Of a DNA stretch of 64,000 nucleotides, positions 42,915-51,221 are shown in pieces. This DNA is from Ignavibacteria bacterium (lineage in GTDB: Bacteria > Bacteroidota > Ignavibacteria > Ignavibacteriales > SURF-24). Positions within the stretch are counted from its first letter, which is position 1, and each line of letters begins with the position of its first letter. Made by a program: the position numbers and the translations under genes. Where the stretch lies: contig JAAXKN010000002.1 in the NCBI GenBank assembly GCA_025612375.1, forward strand, positions 1 to 64,000, read 5' to 3'. A model generated the notes under the pieces. That model was not told the origin of the DNA. It was given only the letters and a program-made list of their open reading frames with translations, and searched no databases.

Positions 42915-43919
42915 ATGAGAGTTATTTCAGCTTTTCTTCTGGTTTTGATCTTATCAGGAATTGCCCTGCCGCAGGGAAATGTGCCTCTTAAAAGGCAGAA
43001 GGTTATTATTGACTGCGACCTGGGAGGCGATATTGACGACGCTTTTGCCCTGGCACTCATGTTTTCAAGTCCTGAGTTTGAGATCATGGGGCTTGTTATG
43101 GAAAACGGGCAGACGGATAAAAGAGCGCAGATTGCCTGCAAGATGCTTTATATGATTCATAAGGAAGAGATACCTGTTGTTGTGGGGCGCGAGACCCCGA
43201 TGGTTGTAGGGCGGGATACGGGTAAAAGCATCTATAACGACCAGTTCTACTGGGCTGAAGGCTTTAAGGCTCTGAAGCCGATTGAAAAATCTGCACCCGA
43301 CTTTATAATTGAAACTCTCAGGAAGTATCCCCATGAAGTTATACTATTCACACTTGCACCATTATCAAACATTGCCGACGTAATAAAAAAAGACCCTGAA
43401 GCCTTAAGGCTTGCAAAGCACATCTATTCCATGCTGGGATCTTACTATATGGGTTACGACGGGGGCCCAAAGACTGATGCCGAGTGGAACGTCTATGCGG
43501 ATATCGAGGCGGCAAAAATGTACATGAAAAATGCTCCCGAAAAAGACGGCTCAAACCTCACGCTTGCGGGACTTGATATTACTACAACAGTAAGACTGCC
43601 GAAGGAATATATGACAAGGCTCCTTATGCGGCAGTCCCCTCTTACAAACGCCATAACAGGACTTTATTCCCTCTGGGGAGACGGCAATCCGACGCTTTTT
43701 GACGCCGTTGCAGTATCCATGGCGATCTGGCCTGATCTTTTTACCACGCGCGCGGCATCCATATCCATTACAGATAAAGGTTATACGGTGGTAAACGATG
43801 GGAGCGCGCCCAACTCTTCAATAGGCATTTCAATAAATAAAGATGAATTTATTAAACGCATGATTGATCGCCTGTTAAGGCAGGATCTTGGTTCAAACCG
43901 TAATGGAAGGAATATGTGA
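42915..43919 (+). CDS. exported inosine-uridine-type nucleoside hydrolase
   Basis: A 334-residue protein of the IUNH family, which cleaves the N-glycosidic bond of ribonucleosides. I start at ATG 42915, because MRVISAFLLVLILSGIALPQG is a signal peptide; the frame is open 6 codons higher. The Ca-binding signature is IIDCDLGGDIDDAFALALM (D at about 32, 34, 39, 40), and later marks are LFTLAPLSNIADVI, GSYYMGYDG, EWNVYADIEAAKMYM and LFDAVAVSMAIWPDLF. Export suggests salvage of nucleosides from outside. The 3' gap carries REP-like palindromes. Confidence 0.9.
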   Translation: MRVISAFLLVLILSGIALPQGNVPLKRQKVIIDCDLGGDIDDAFALALMFSSPEFEIMGLVMENGQTDKRAQIACKMLYMIHKEEIPVVVGRETPMVVGRDTGKSIYNDQFYWAEGFKALKPIEKSAPDFIIETLRKYPHEVILFTLAPLSNIADVIKKDPEALRLAKHIYSMLGSYYMGYDGGPKTDAEWNVYADIEAAKMYMKNAPEKDGSNLTLAGLDITTTVRLPKEYMTRLLMRQSPLTNAITGLYSLWGDGNPTLFDAVAVSMAIWPDLFTTRAASISITDKGYTVVNDGSAPNSSIGISINKDEFIKRMIDRLLRQDLGSNRNGRNM

Positions 43920-43927
43920 TGAATATG

Positions 43928-44102
43928 GAACCACTACGTGGTTCTGAAATTATTTTTTCATATTTGCTACAAATAGGTATCCGCTAACGCGGATAGAAAA
44001 TGTGGCGGTTTTTCAATTTGCGTACCGCGATAGCGGTTCCATATTTGTAGAAAAATGGATTCCAAGCCAATTCAGAACCGCGTAGTGGTTCTATATTTGT
44101 AG
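43928..44102. repeat. cluster of four REP-like palindromes
   Basis: Four dyads occur in the gap after the nucleoside hydrolase: GAACCAC-TAC-GTGGTTC (43928-43944), TATCCGC-TAAC-GCGGATA (43978-43995), ACCGC-GATA-GCGGT (44024-44037) and GAACCGC-GTA-GTGGTTC (44075-44091, one G-T pair). The last two are each followed by ATATTTGTAG. The block has no coding capacity. Confidence 0.7.
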
Positions 44103-44178
44103 GGGAAAATTCTTCCATCTTTGGAATCAGTTAATAGAAATTAGTATTTTTGTGGCCGGAATTAAACAATAAAGTTGA

Positions 44179-44856
44179 ATGAAACCTCTTTTGGAGCATG
44201 AGCCTTTTATAAACATTCATACTCACAGGGATAACTGCGGCTCAGGTGAACTGTCCTTAATCAATATCTTTGCCGAGGAGTTTGAGTCTTACGCTCTGAA
44301 AGAAAGCTGCTTTTACACTGTGGGCCTGCATCCATGGCATATGATGAAAACAGACAGGGAAAAGGCAATTGGAAATGTGAAGAAAGCTTCTATGTATCCC
44401 ATGGTTAAGGCAATAGGAGAGGCGGGGCTGGACCGTGCAATTGACGTCTCATGGGAAGTCCAGACGGAAGTTTTCATAAGGCACCTGGAGATTGCAGAGA
44501 CTGTACAAAAGCCCGTAATGATACACTGTGTAAGAGCTTTTTCTGATATAATTGCACTTAAGAAGAAATATAAATTCAGTACTCCCTGGATCATACACGG
44601 CTATAACAGTAATCTTCAGACCGCAGGCCAGCTTTTGAAATACGGATGCTATCTGTCTTTCGGAAAGTTTCTCTTCAACACTAATTCCAAAGTGCCGGAG
44701 GTGTTTCCTCAGGTTCCAATGGACCGCTTCTTTCTGGAATGCGACGACTCGGATCTAAGCATTGAAAATGTTTATGAAAGAGCCTCGGCACTTAAAAATG
44801 TAAGTCTGGGCACCTTAAAGCGCCAGATGAAAGAAAATTTCTTAAAACTGTTTTAG
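44179..44856 (+). CDS. TatD-family metal-dependent hydrolase
   Basis: A 225-residue amidohydrolase-fold protein. Visible ligands are HTH in FINIHTHRDN, Glu in AIGEAGLDRAID, His in VMIHCVRAF and His in WIIHGYNSN, plus Asp in FLECDDSD. TatD proteins are 3'-5' exonucleases or DNA-repair nucleases; this one is shorter than E. coli TatD (260) and of the group often found beside TcdA. The tcdA ATG follows the stop without a gap. Confidence 0.88.
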   Translation: MKPLLEHEPFINIHTHRDNCGSGELSLINIFAEEFESYALKESCFYTVGLHPWHMMKTDREKAIGNVKKASMYPMVKAIGEAGLDRAIDVSWEVQTEVFIRHLEIAETVQKPVMIHCVRAFSDIIALKKKYKFSTPWIIHGYNSNLQTAGQLLKYGCYLSFGKFLFNTNSKVPEVFPQVPMDRFFLECDDSDLSIENVYERASALKNVSLGTLKRQMKENFLKLF

Positions 44857-45639
44857 ATGGAGAATATGGAAAATACCGCCTGGATGTCGAGGACCGAACT
44901 CTTAGTTGGAAAAGAAAAACTTATAAACTTAATAAATTCGCACGTGCTCGTAATGGGTTTAGGTGGCGTGGGCTCCTATGCCGCTGAACTCCTCTGCCGC
45001 GCGGGTGTGGGAGAGCTTACAATTGTTGATGGCGACAAGGTTGAATTAAGCAACCGCAACCGTCAGCTTCCCGCACTTAACAGCACTTTGGGCAAACGTA
45101 AGGCCGAGGTGGTTTCGATGAGGCTACTGGATATAAATCCCGATCTGAAGCTGAACGTGATAACGAGCTATATTGAAGACAAGGATATGGAAGCGCTTCT
45201 TAAAAGTAAAAAATTTGACTACGTTGTTGACGCAATTGACACGCTTTCGCCAAAGGTCAATTTAATTTATCAGTGCATGATGAATAACATTCCCGTTGTA
45301 AGCTCCATGGGCGCAGGAGCGAAGTTTGATCCATCGCTTGTAAGTGTTGCCGACGTATCGAAATCCTACAACTGCACGCTTGCCCGGAAGCTGAGAAAAA
45401 GGCTCTATAAGCTTGGGGTTTACAAAGGCTTTAAGGTGGTGTTTTCTTCTGAAGAGATCGTTAAAGAGTCGGTTATTATAGATGAGCAGAGGAACAAGAA
45501 GTCGACCGTTGGTACGATATCATACATGCCGCCCGTCTTCGGGTGTTTCTGTGCATCGGTTGTTTTGAGGGATCTTCTGGGTGCGGATAGTAAGGCACAG
45601 GGGCTGAATCCGCCAGAGACGGCATTCTCCGAAAACTAG
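44857..45639 (+). CDS. tcdA: tRNA threonylcarbamoyladenosine dehydratase (TcdA/CsdL)
   Basis: A 260-residue E1-like enzyme that turns t6A37 of tRNA into the cyclic ct6A using ATP. The nucleotide-binding stretch VLVMGLGGVGSYAAELLCRAGVGELTIVDGDKVELSNRNRQLPAL in order is clear, as is the later VVDAIDTLSPKVNLI and the end YMPPVFGCFCASVVL. The start could be at 44857 or at the next ATG 9 bases on. It follows the TatD gene directly, a frequent pairing. Confidence 0.93.
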   Translation: MENMENTAWMSRTELLVGKEKLINLINSHVLVMGLGGVGSYAAELLCRAGVGELTIVDGDKVELSNRNRQLPALNSTLGKRKAEVVSMRLLDINPDLKLNVITSYIEDKDMEALLKSKKFDYVVDAIDTLSPKVNLIYQCMMNNIPVVSSMGAGAKFDPSLVSVADVSKSYNCTLARKLRKRLYKLGVYKGFKVVFSSEEIVKESVIIDEQRNKKSTVGTISYMPPVFGCFCASVVLRDLLGADSKAQGLNPPETAFSEN

Positions 45640-45675
45640 TTTGCTGGTTTTGTGTTTTGGCCCTGCGCGGATCTG

Positions 45676-45773
45676 GGGCTAAAGCCCGAATATTTTTTTA
45701 GCTCTTTTCCACGACCTAAAGGTCGTGGCTATTCAGGTCGTGGCTATTCAGGTCGTGGCTATTCAGGTCGTGG
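45676..45773. repeat. REP-like palindromes plus a 15-bp tandem repeat
   Basis: GGGCT-AA-AGCCC (45676-45687), then CCACGACCT-AA-AGGTCGTGG (45709-45728), then three exact 15-bp copies of CTATTCAGGTCGTGG (45729-45773) made from the palindrome's right half and its CTATTCA tail. The dyad is of the same family as the one at 8669-8688. Lies between the convergent ends of tcdA and the radical SAM gene. Confidence 0.8.
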
Positions 45774-45789
45774 CTAGTCATGTCGGAGT

Positions 45790-47946
45790 TCAGACGAACA
45801 ATAATATATTGTCCCGCAGTTCTTGCCAGACTTCGGTTTTTGCAAACTCATTGAATGCCTCTTCACCGTTGGGGAAAGAGGCCTTTAGCTGGCCGAATGT
45901 AACGCCTTCTGTTGAATTAATATCGGCTTTCAGTGCAGCCTCTTTTAGCCAGGCGGCTGTCCTATGGTCAAGATTCCATTCGGCTGCAACCGAGTTGCCG
46001 TGAACCGTTACTACCATCTCCCCTTTCCCAAGTTTTTTTATTACGGGGCTTGAGCCTGTCCAGAGGGCACGCCTTTTGCCGTCGGGCATGTACATGTCTA
46101 AAGTGTCGTGAATGAAATTCTTGACGAGCGATTTATCAACGGTGCTTTTGGGCACGCGGAACTCAAACCACTTTGTTACATCCCAGTCGAGCCCGATGCC
46201 GTGCATATAGTTGTAAAGCGCCTTGCTTAACCCGCCTGAGAATATACTGTGGTCAATTCCAGAGAGGTCCTTATAGCCGAGGTCGTTATTTGCAAACGGG
46301 TTTTCTTTGGATGAAGTCACCTCAACGTTAAACTTTTCAGGAGTCAAAGCAATGGGGCTGTGTGCTGTTAATGAAAACTGGTGCCAGAAGCCCGACTGGA
46401 AGAGGTTATGCTTTATGAACTGGCGCACCAGTTCGAGGCTGTTAATAATTTCCTGTGCGGTTTCCGTGGGAAATCCGTACATAAGGTAAGCATGCACCAT
46501 AATGCCCGAATCCCTGAAGCCGCGGCATACCCGGGCTACCTGGCTTAAGGTGACGCCCTTATTTATGAGACTAAGGAGCCTGTCGTCTGCAACTTCAAGC
46601 CCTCCGCTTACGGCAATGCATCCCGAGAGAGCCATGAGGCGAGCCAGGTCCTCCGTAAAAGCTTTCTCAAAGCGGATGTTTCCCCACCAGCTTACGGCAA
46701 GATTCCGCCTAAGGATTTCGAGCGATACCTCTTTTAGGAGTGCCGGGGGTGCGGCTTCATCTGTAAAATGGAAGGCTGTTCTGCCCGTCTGGCTGATCAT
46801 GTCTTCCATCCAGTCGACAATTGTTACGGCTCTGGCCGGGGAATATCTTTTTATATAGTCGAGGGATATGTCGCAGAAAGTACATTTATGCCAGTAGCAC
46901 CCGTGGGCCGCGGTGAGTTTGTTCCAGTAGCCGTCGGACCATATCCTGTGCATCGGGTTAAGCATTTCTGTAACAGGGATGTACTTTGAGGCATCAATAC
47001 CCTCAAGTGACGGAGGGAACATATCCTCATGGCTGAGGTTTTTCTCAGGAGCGTCATCCTTGAAGGTGAGCTTCCCGTTTTCTCTTAAAAGTGTGCGGAC
47101 AAACGAAGAACTCTCGCCCCGGAGGCTTTTTATGATATTTAATAAAGGGAGCTCCCCGTCGTCATAGGTTATATAGTCCGCAAAGTCAAATATCCTTTCA
47201 TCCCTGAGCGTTCTGAGCTCAGTATTGACGTAGCCCCCGCCAAAGATAATTTTGATTTTGGGGTAACGGGATTTTATAAATTTTGCCGAGACCAGGGCTC
47301 CAAGCAAGTTGCCGGGGAAAGGAATTGTAAAGCCCACAACGTCAGGCCCATAGGCCTCAATTTCTTTTTTAAGCTCTTCAATAATCATTTCTTCAATTAA
47401 ATTCATGGGGCGCTTTAATTCATTTAAGAGGGGATCAAAGTGCGGGGGGCTCTGCGCTATTTTTTCCGCGTAGCGGCTAAGGCGGAAGTGCGGCGTTATA
47501 GTCCTGCTTATTATGTCCGTGATGTCGTCGATTAAAAGTGAAGAGTAATACTTTGCCTTATCCTGCAGGCTGAAATATCCGAAGGCGCCTTTTTCATCCG
47601 TTTCCCTTGAGAATGCCTCCCCCTGCGGCAGGAATCCGTCCTGAACGATTCTATAAGCAAGGTTGGGATTTTTCCCCTGTAGGAAATTTATCACCGGATC
47701 TATCGTGCTTACATATTTATTGCGGAGAGCCAGTGCCCTTTTAACCACGTCATCTTCACTTCCAGCAATGCAGGAGAATATCCTTTCCAGTCCCGGCCTG
47801 GAAAATAACTTCAGGGCTGAGGTGAGGGAAAGGTCAAACGTCCTGGCCTCAATCCCCCGTGACCTTAAGAATCCCGAAAGCTGCGGTGCAGAGGGATAAG
47901 GGGTATTGATCTGTGAAAAAGGGGGAATTATGAGTAAAACTTTCAT
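45790..47946 (-). CDS. B12-binding radical SAM protein with CX4CX2C motif
   Basis: A 718-residue protein beginning at ATG 47946 (a TTG 4 codons up is unlikely). Residues about 1-280 include a cobalamin-binding-like Rossmann region (PSAPQLSGFLRSRGIEARTFDLSLT; VVGFTIPFPGNLLGALVSAKFIK; IIFGGGYVNTEL). The radical SAM core follows, with cluster ligands in HGCYWHKCTFCD: C350, C355 and C358. The spacing is CX4CX2C in place of the usual CX3CX2C. Later marks are GNIRFEKAF, ISGGLEVADDRLL-like text (AVSGGLEVADDRLL) and MYGFPTETAQEIINSL. The last 200 residues are a family-specific tail. Substrate unknown. No precursor peptide or partner is next to it. Confidence 0.85.
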   Translation of the reverse strand: MKVLLIIPPFSQINTPYPSAPQLSGFLRSRGIEARTFDLSLTSALKLFSRPGLERIFSCIAGSEDDVVKRALALRNKYVSTIDPVINFLQGKNPNLAYRIVQDGFLPQGEAFSRETDEKGAFGYFSLQDKAKYYSSLLIDDITDIISRTITPHFRLSRYAEKIAQSPPHFDPLLNELKRPMNLIEEMIIEELKKEIEAYGPDVVGFTIPFPGNLLGALVSAKFIKSRYPKIKIIFGGGYVNTELRTLRDERIFDFADYITYDDGELPLLNIIKSLRGESSSFVRTLLRENGKLTFKDDAPEKNLSHEDMFPPSLEGIDASKYIPVTEMLNPMHRIWSDGYWNKLTAAHGCYWHKCTFCDISLDYIKRYSPARAVTIVDWMEDMISQTGRTAFHFTDEAAPPALLKEVSLEILRRNLAVSWWGNIRFEKAFTEDLARLMALSGCIAVSGGLEVADDRLLSLINKGVTLSQVARVCRGFRDSGIMVHAYLMYGFPTETAQEIINSLELVRQFIKHNLFQSGFWHQFSLTAHSPIALTPEKFNVEVTSSKENPFANNDLGYKDLSGIDHSIFSGGLSKALYNYMHGIGLDWDVTKWFEFRVPKSTVDKSLVKNFIHDTLDMYMPDGKRRALWTGSSPVIKKLGKGEMVVTVHGNSVAAEWNLDHRTAAWLKEAALKADINSTEGVTFGQLKASFPNGEEAFNEFAKTEVWQELRDNILLFV

Positions 47947-48181
47947 TAAATATCTCAAAGCAATTTTAAGGAAAAACTTCAGGAAAAACTATGAATAATA
48001 AAGTTTTCAATCAAGGAATAAGCGTTTTCTGTAAGCAAAGTACTTACAGTAAATTCAGAAAATACCCTATGTTTTATTTGTTTTGAGGGGTTTAATTTTG
48101 ATTAAGTGCAGAAAGAATGGAAATGGTATTGTGCATGTGTTCTAATATAAATTTTATTTCAAATTAATATTAGAGAAACTT

Positions 48182-48871
48182 ATGAACGATATTGAAAAGA
48201 AAAAGTATGGTATGTATGAAGACGTACTGAATCTGCTGACAAGAAATATAGATCTTTCTTTGGGGCTTGGGCCGGCAGCTTTTCTGATGACAAGGCTGCG
48301 CAGGGTTATGGATGAGATTGAGCAGACAGATAAAGACGCATCGTCAATTGTTCTGGATGCAGCTGCTGAAAACGCGGCAGGAAGAGACGGTTTGATAGCT
48401 GACCTGGCAGCGGTTTCTTCGGCGCTTTTTAATTTTTCCAGGCAGTCGGGCAACGTGGAATTAAGGGACAGGACAAGGTATAACCAAAGCTATCTTATGC
48501 GTTTATCGGACTTAGAGCTGTTAAATAAAGCCGAAGCTCTCCGGATGCTGGCACTGAAATATGTAGCTGAAATAAGGCGCATGGGCATTACGCCGAACAC
48601 AATTCACAACCTGGGCTTAAAGATAGAGTATTTCAGGAGGTCGCTGGAAAAAAGGGTATTAAATTCAGGCGCTGTTTTAGAGAACCGCCAGATGTCTGAA
48701 CTTTTTTCAATTGCAGACGGGATCCTTGAAAGTACGGATAAGCTTATAGATCCGCTTTCGGGTGATTTTGAAGAGTTTTATGAGAAATATGTTTATTTAA
48801 GGGACTTTGAAAACCAGGATGGCCGGAAAGCCTTATGGGGTTTAGAGGAGGATGAGAGGGCGAATAATTAA
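48182..48871 (+). CDS. helical protein of unknown function
   Basis: A 229-residue protein, predicted largely helical and soluble, with no signal or TM. Charged helices (NDIEKKKYGMYEDVLNLLTRN, RRVMDEIEQTDKDASSIV) and an acidic C-terminus. I cannot assign a family. It has its own upstream gap of about 235 bases, very AT-rich, shared with the divergent radical SAM gene, and ends at a good bidirectional terminator. Confidence 0.55.
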   Translation: MNDIEKKKYGMYEDVLNLLTRNIDLSLGLGPAAFLMTRLRRVMDEIEQTDKDASSIVLDAAAENAAGRDGLIADLAAVSSALFNFSRQSGNVELRDRTRYNQSYLMRLSDLELLNKAEALRMLALKYVAEIRRMGITPNTIHNLGLKIEYFRRSLEKRVLNSGAVLENRQMSELFSIADGILESTDKLIDPLSGDFEEFYEKYVYLRDFENQDGRKALWGLEEDERANN

Positions 48872-48900
48872 TTGAATAAGGGCAATTCAATTAAATAAGG

Positions 48901-48926
48901 AAAGGGCAAAGTAAGCTTTGCCCTTT
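48901..48926. terminator. bidirectional terminator
   Basis: AAAGGGCAAAG (48901-48911) / CTTTGCCCTTT (48916-48926), an 11-bp stem with a 4-nt loop, T-run on the plus strand and a run of T on the minus strand as well. Serves the convergent genes on both sides. Confidence 0.85.
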
Positions 48927-48950
48927 TCCCGTTTAATGCGTGAGTATGCA

Positions 48951-49679
48951 TTATTTTGTCTTGTTCATTTTCCAGTCTTCCAGGTCTTTTATCTGGCTTT
49001 CATTTTCACTGATCATCTTTTTTGCCATTTTTATCAGTTCGCTGTCTTTCCCCTTATCCAGATATTCATTTGCCATATCGATTGCGTGCTGATGATGAAT
49101 TACCATCATTGAGGCATAATCCTCATCCTGGTTGCCTGTCATTTCCATGTTCTGCATTTTATCCATCATTTTTTGCTGCGATGATCCGGTCATATCCTGC
49201 ATGTCTTTTCTCTTCTGCATCGAGGTATCGTTCATCTGTCCGGTTCTCATGCCTGTTTGTGACTGGTCGGTTTTGACAAATTTCTGCAGGTCCTGAATTT
49301 CATTTGTCTGGTCTTTAATCACCTTTTCTGCCATTGAAATTATTTTCTGGTCCTTGCCTTTGTTGACTTCCTCCTCGGACATTCTGACAGCGCCCTTGTG
49401 GTGCTGGATCATCATTGCGGCAAAATCCTGGTCCGGGTCCCCGGTCTTCTGAATGTTCATCATGCTGTCGCGCATCTCTCCCATCATGGCTTTCATATCG
49501 CCATGGGACTGCATGCCGCTCTGGTTCTGGTGTATCATACCGGTATCTGCCGGCATATCCTTATTCATCTGATCTTTCTCCTGAAGAGAAAGGCTGAAGG
49601 CGGCATAGCTTTGGGTGCCCGCAGCAAACAATAAGCCTGCAATCATAACAACGGTAAAAAGTAACCATCTTCCTGACAT
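48951..49679 (-). CDS. exported protein with two DUF305 domains
   Basis: A 242-residue protein; ATG at 49679 preceded by GGAGGAAGAG. A signal peptide (residues 1-26) is followed by a Met/Gln-rich segment and two DUF305 (ferritin-like four-helix) units: FAAMMIQHHKGAVRMSEEEVNKG and YASMMVIHHQHAIDMANEYLDKG. The HH pairs and many Met residues (MQNMEMTG, MRDSMMN) suggest a metal role, and DUF305 proteins often sit beside copper-resistance genes, but none is here. The NRAMP-related transporter gene is divergent from it, which fits a metal theme. Convergent with the unknown gene before it. Confidence 0.88.
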   Translation of the reverse strand: MSGRWLLFTVVMIAGLLFAAGTQSYAAFSLSLQEKDQMNKDMPADTGMIHQNQSGMQSHGDMKAMMGEMRDSMMNIQKTGDPDQDFAAMMIQHHKGAVRMSEEEVNKGKDQKIISMAEKVIKDQTNEIQDLQKFVKTDQSQTGMRTGQMNDTSMQKRKDMQDMTGSSQQKMMDKMQNMEMTGNQDEDYASMMVIHHQHAIDMANEYLDKGKDSELIKMAKKMISENESQIKDLEDWKMNKTK

Positions 49680-49819
49680 ATCTCTTCCTCCTAATGTTTT
49701 ATAAGTCATGCAAAAATAGGATAATAGCATTAGCGCCAAATGTCAATGCATTAACTAAAGCATGTGGTAAAGAAGATGAGTGCTGCCGGATGTGAATACT
49801 TTTCTTCACTTAAATTGTG

Positions 49820-49851
49820 AGGTTATTTTGATATAATGAATAGGATAACCT
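49820..49851 (+). promoter_or_regulatory. inverted repeat over a -10-like box ahead of the NRAMP-related gene
   Basis: AGGTTAT (49820-49826) and ATAACCT (49845-49851), a 7-bp dyad, bracket TATAAT (49832-49837). It ends 12 bases ahead of the ATG at 49864, so it fits an operator that blocks RNA polymerase. The binding factor is unknown. Confidence 0.4.
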
Positions 49852-49863
49852 GAAAAGAACCTT

Positions 49864-51174
49864 ATGAATAAAGAAACAGAATTTATTAACGGCATTAGTA
49901 CAAAAACCTCACCGGGAAACCCCTTTAAGAATTTCTTAAAGAGGCTGGGCCCCGGAGTTATTACCGGAGCATCGGATGACGATCCGAGTGCAATAGCCAC
50001 ATTCTCGCAGGCGGGAGCGCATTTCAGTTTTAATCTGCTCTGGACGGTTCTTTATACATATCCCCTTAAGAGCGCAACGCAGGAGATCTCGGCCAGGATA
50101 GGGCGCGTTACGGGGCGGGGGCTGGCAGGCAATATGCTGAGGTATTATCCTCCGTGGATCAGCATAATAATAACTTCTTTAATGATCATTGCAAACGTTA
50201 TAAATATCGGCGCCGACATTGCGGCCATGGGAAGCGCAATGAATCTTCTGATCGGCGGGCCTGAGATAATCTACTCCATATTACTTGCCGCGCTTTCGCT
50301 GGTGCTGCAGGTATTTATTCCATATACAAAATATGTAAAGATACTCAAGTGGCTCTCACTTGCCCTGTTTTCCTATATGTTTACGGCGTTTATTGTGGAC
50401 GTTGACTGGAAAATGGCACTAACGGCAACGGTTGTTCCTGAGCTCAGGTGGGACACAAAATTCCTGGGTGCCGTTGTTGCCGTACTTGGGGCAACAATAA
50501 GTCCTTATCTTTTTTTCTGGCAGGCAAGCCAGGAGACCGAGGAGGTGAACACCACGCCTGAAGAGGAGCCTCTTAAGGTTGCCCCCCGTCAGGCGCCGGA
50601 GCAGATGAAAAGAATAAAAATTGATACGTACCTGGGCATGGCGTTTTCGAACATAATTATTTTCTTCATCATTGTAACTACGGCAATGACGCTTAACACG
50701 CAGGGGATAACAGAAGTAAACAGCGCCGCTGAGGCAGCCGGAGCGTTAAAGCCCCTGGCAGGGCGCTTTGCTTCCCTTCTTTTCAGCGCCGGGATAATAG
50801 GAACGGGAATGCTTGCAATACCGATACTGGGAGGCTCATCGGCATATGCAATCGGCGAACTTTTCAAGTGGCCCGTGGGGCTGGAGCAGAAGCCTTTCCG
50901 CGCGGTTAACTTTTACCTGGTGCTCAGCGTGGCCACGCTTCTGGGGCTGGCCCTGAACTTTACGCCAATAAACCCTATTCAGGCACTAATCTGGGCCGCC
51001 ACAATAAACGGGCTTATTGCGGCTCCGGTAATGATAATAATGATGCTTATGTCATCAAACAGAATGGTTATGGGGAGGTTCATTATTCCTGCGGGGCTCA
51101 GGATTGGGGGGTGGGTTTCTGTTGCACTAATGACGCTTGCGGCACTGGGGCTTATTTATTCGTGGGTGGTGTAA
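49864..51174 (+). CDS. NRAMP-related divalent cation transporter
   Basis: A 436-residue inner-membrane protein with about 11 TM segments in the LeuT-like NRAMP fold. The TM1 motif, DPGN in MntH and Nramp, reads DDPSA here (D40-S42), and in TM6 the MPH ligand motif reads ISPYLFFWQ, so the sulfur-bearing Met and the His are both gone. These changes are the ones reported for NRAMP-related Mg transporters (NRMT) and related groups, so Mn/Fe transport should not be assumed. Soft-metal ligands are replaced by oxygen ligands. Own terminator at the end. Confidence 0.88.
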   Translation: MNKETEFINGISTKTSPGNPFKNFLKRLGPGVITGASDDDPSAIATFSQAGAHFSFNLLWTVLYTYPLKSATQEISARIGRVTGRGLAGNMLRYYPPWISIIITSLMIIANVINIGADIAAMGSAMNLLIGGPEIIYSILLAALSLVLQVFIPYTKYVKILKWLSLALFSYMFTAFIVDVDWKMALTATVVPELRWDTKFLGAVVAVLGATISPYLFFWQASQETEEVNTTPEEEPLKVAPRQAPEQMKRIKIDTYLGMAFSNIIIFFIIVTTAMTLNTQGITEVNSAAEAAGALKPLAGRFASLLFSAGIIGTGMLAIPILGGSSAYAIGELFKWPVGLEQKPFRAVNFYLVLSVATLLGLALNFTPINPIQALIWAATINGLIAAPVMIIMMLMSSNRMVMGRFIIPAGLRIGGWVSVALMTLAALGLIYSWVV

Positions 51175-51185
51175 GGTAAGCCCAT

Positions 51186-51219
51186 AAAAAAAGCTCCTTA
51201 AACTAAGGAGCTTTTTTTT
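51186..51219. terminator. bidirectional terminator
   Basis: GCTCCTTA (51193-51200) / TAAGGAGC (51204-51211) with a 3-nt loop, flanked by an A-run on the left and eight T on the right, so it works in both directions for the convergent transporter and kinase genes. Confidence 0.93.
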
Positions 51220-51221
51220 GT

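Noticed and set aside
42718-42918. 66-codon frame ahead of the nucleoside hydrolase
   Set aside because: No ribosome site, overlaps the start of a gene with a proper signal peptide, and has no recognisable domain.
45729-45773. CRISPR-like tandem repeat
   Set aside because: Units are 15 bp with no spacers between them, and there are no cas genes.
45725-46003. 92-codon frame rich in AIQVV repeats
   Set aside because: The repeats are simply the translated 15-bp tandem DNA repeat, and the rest is antisense to the radical SAM gene.
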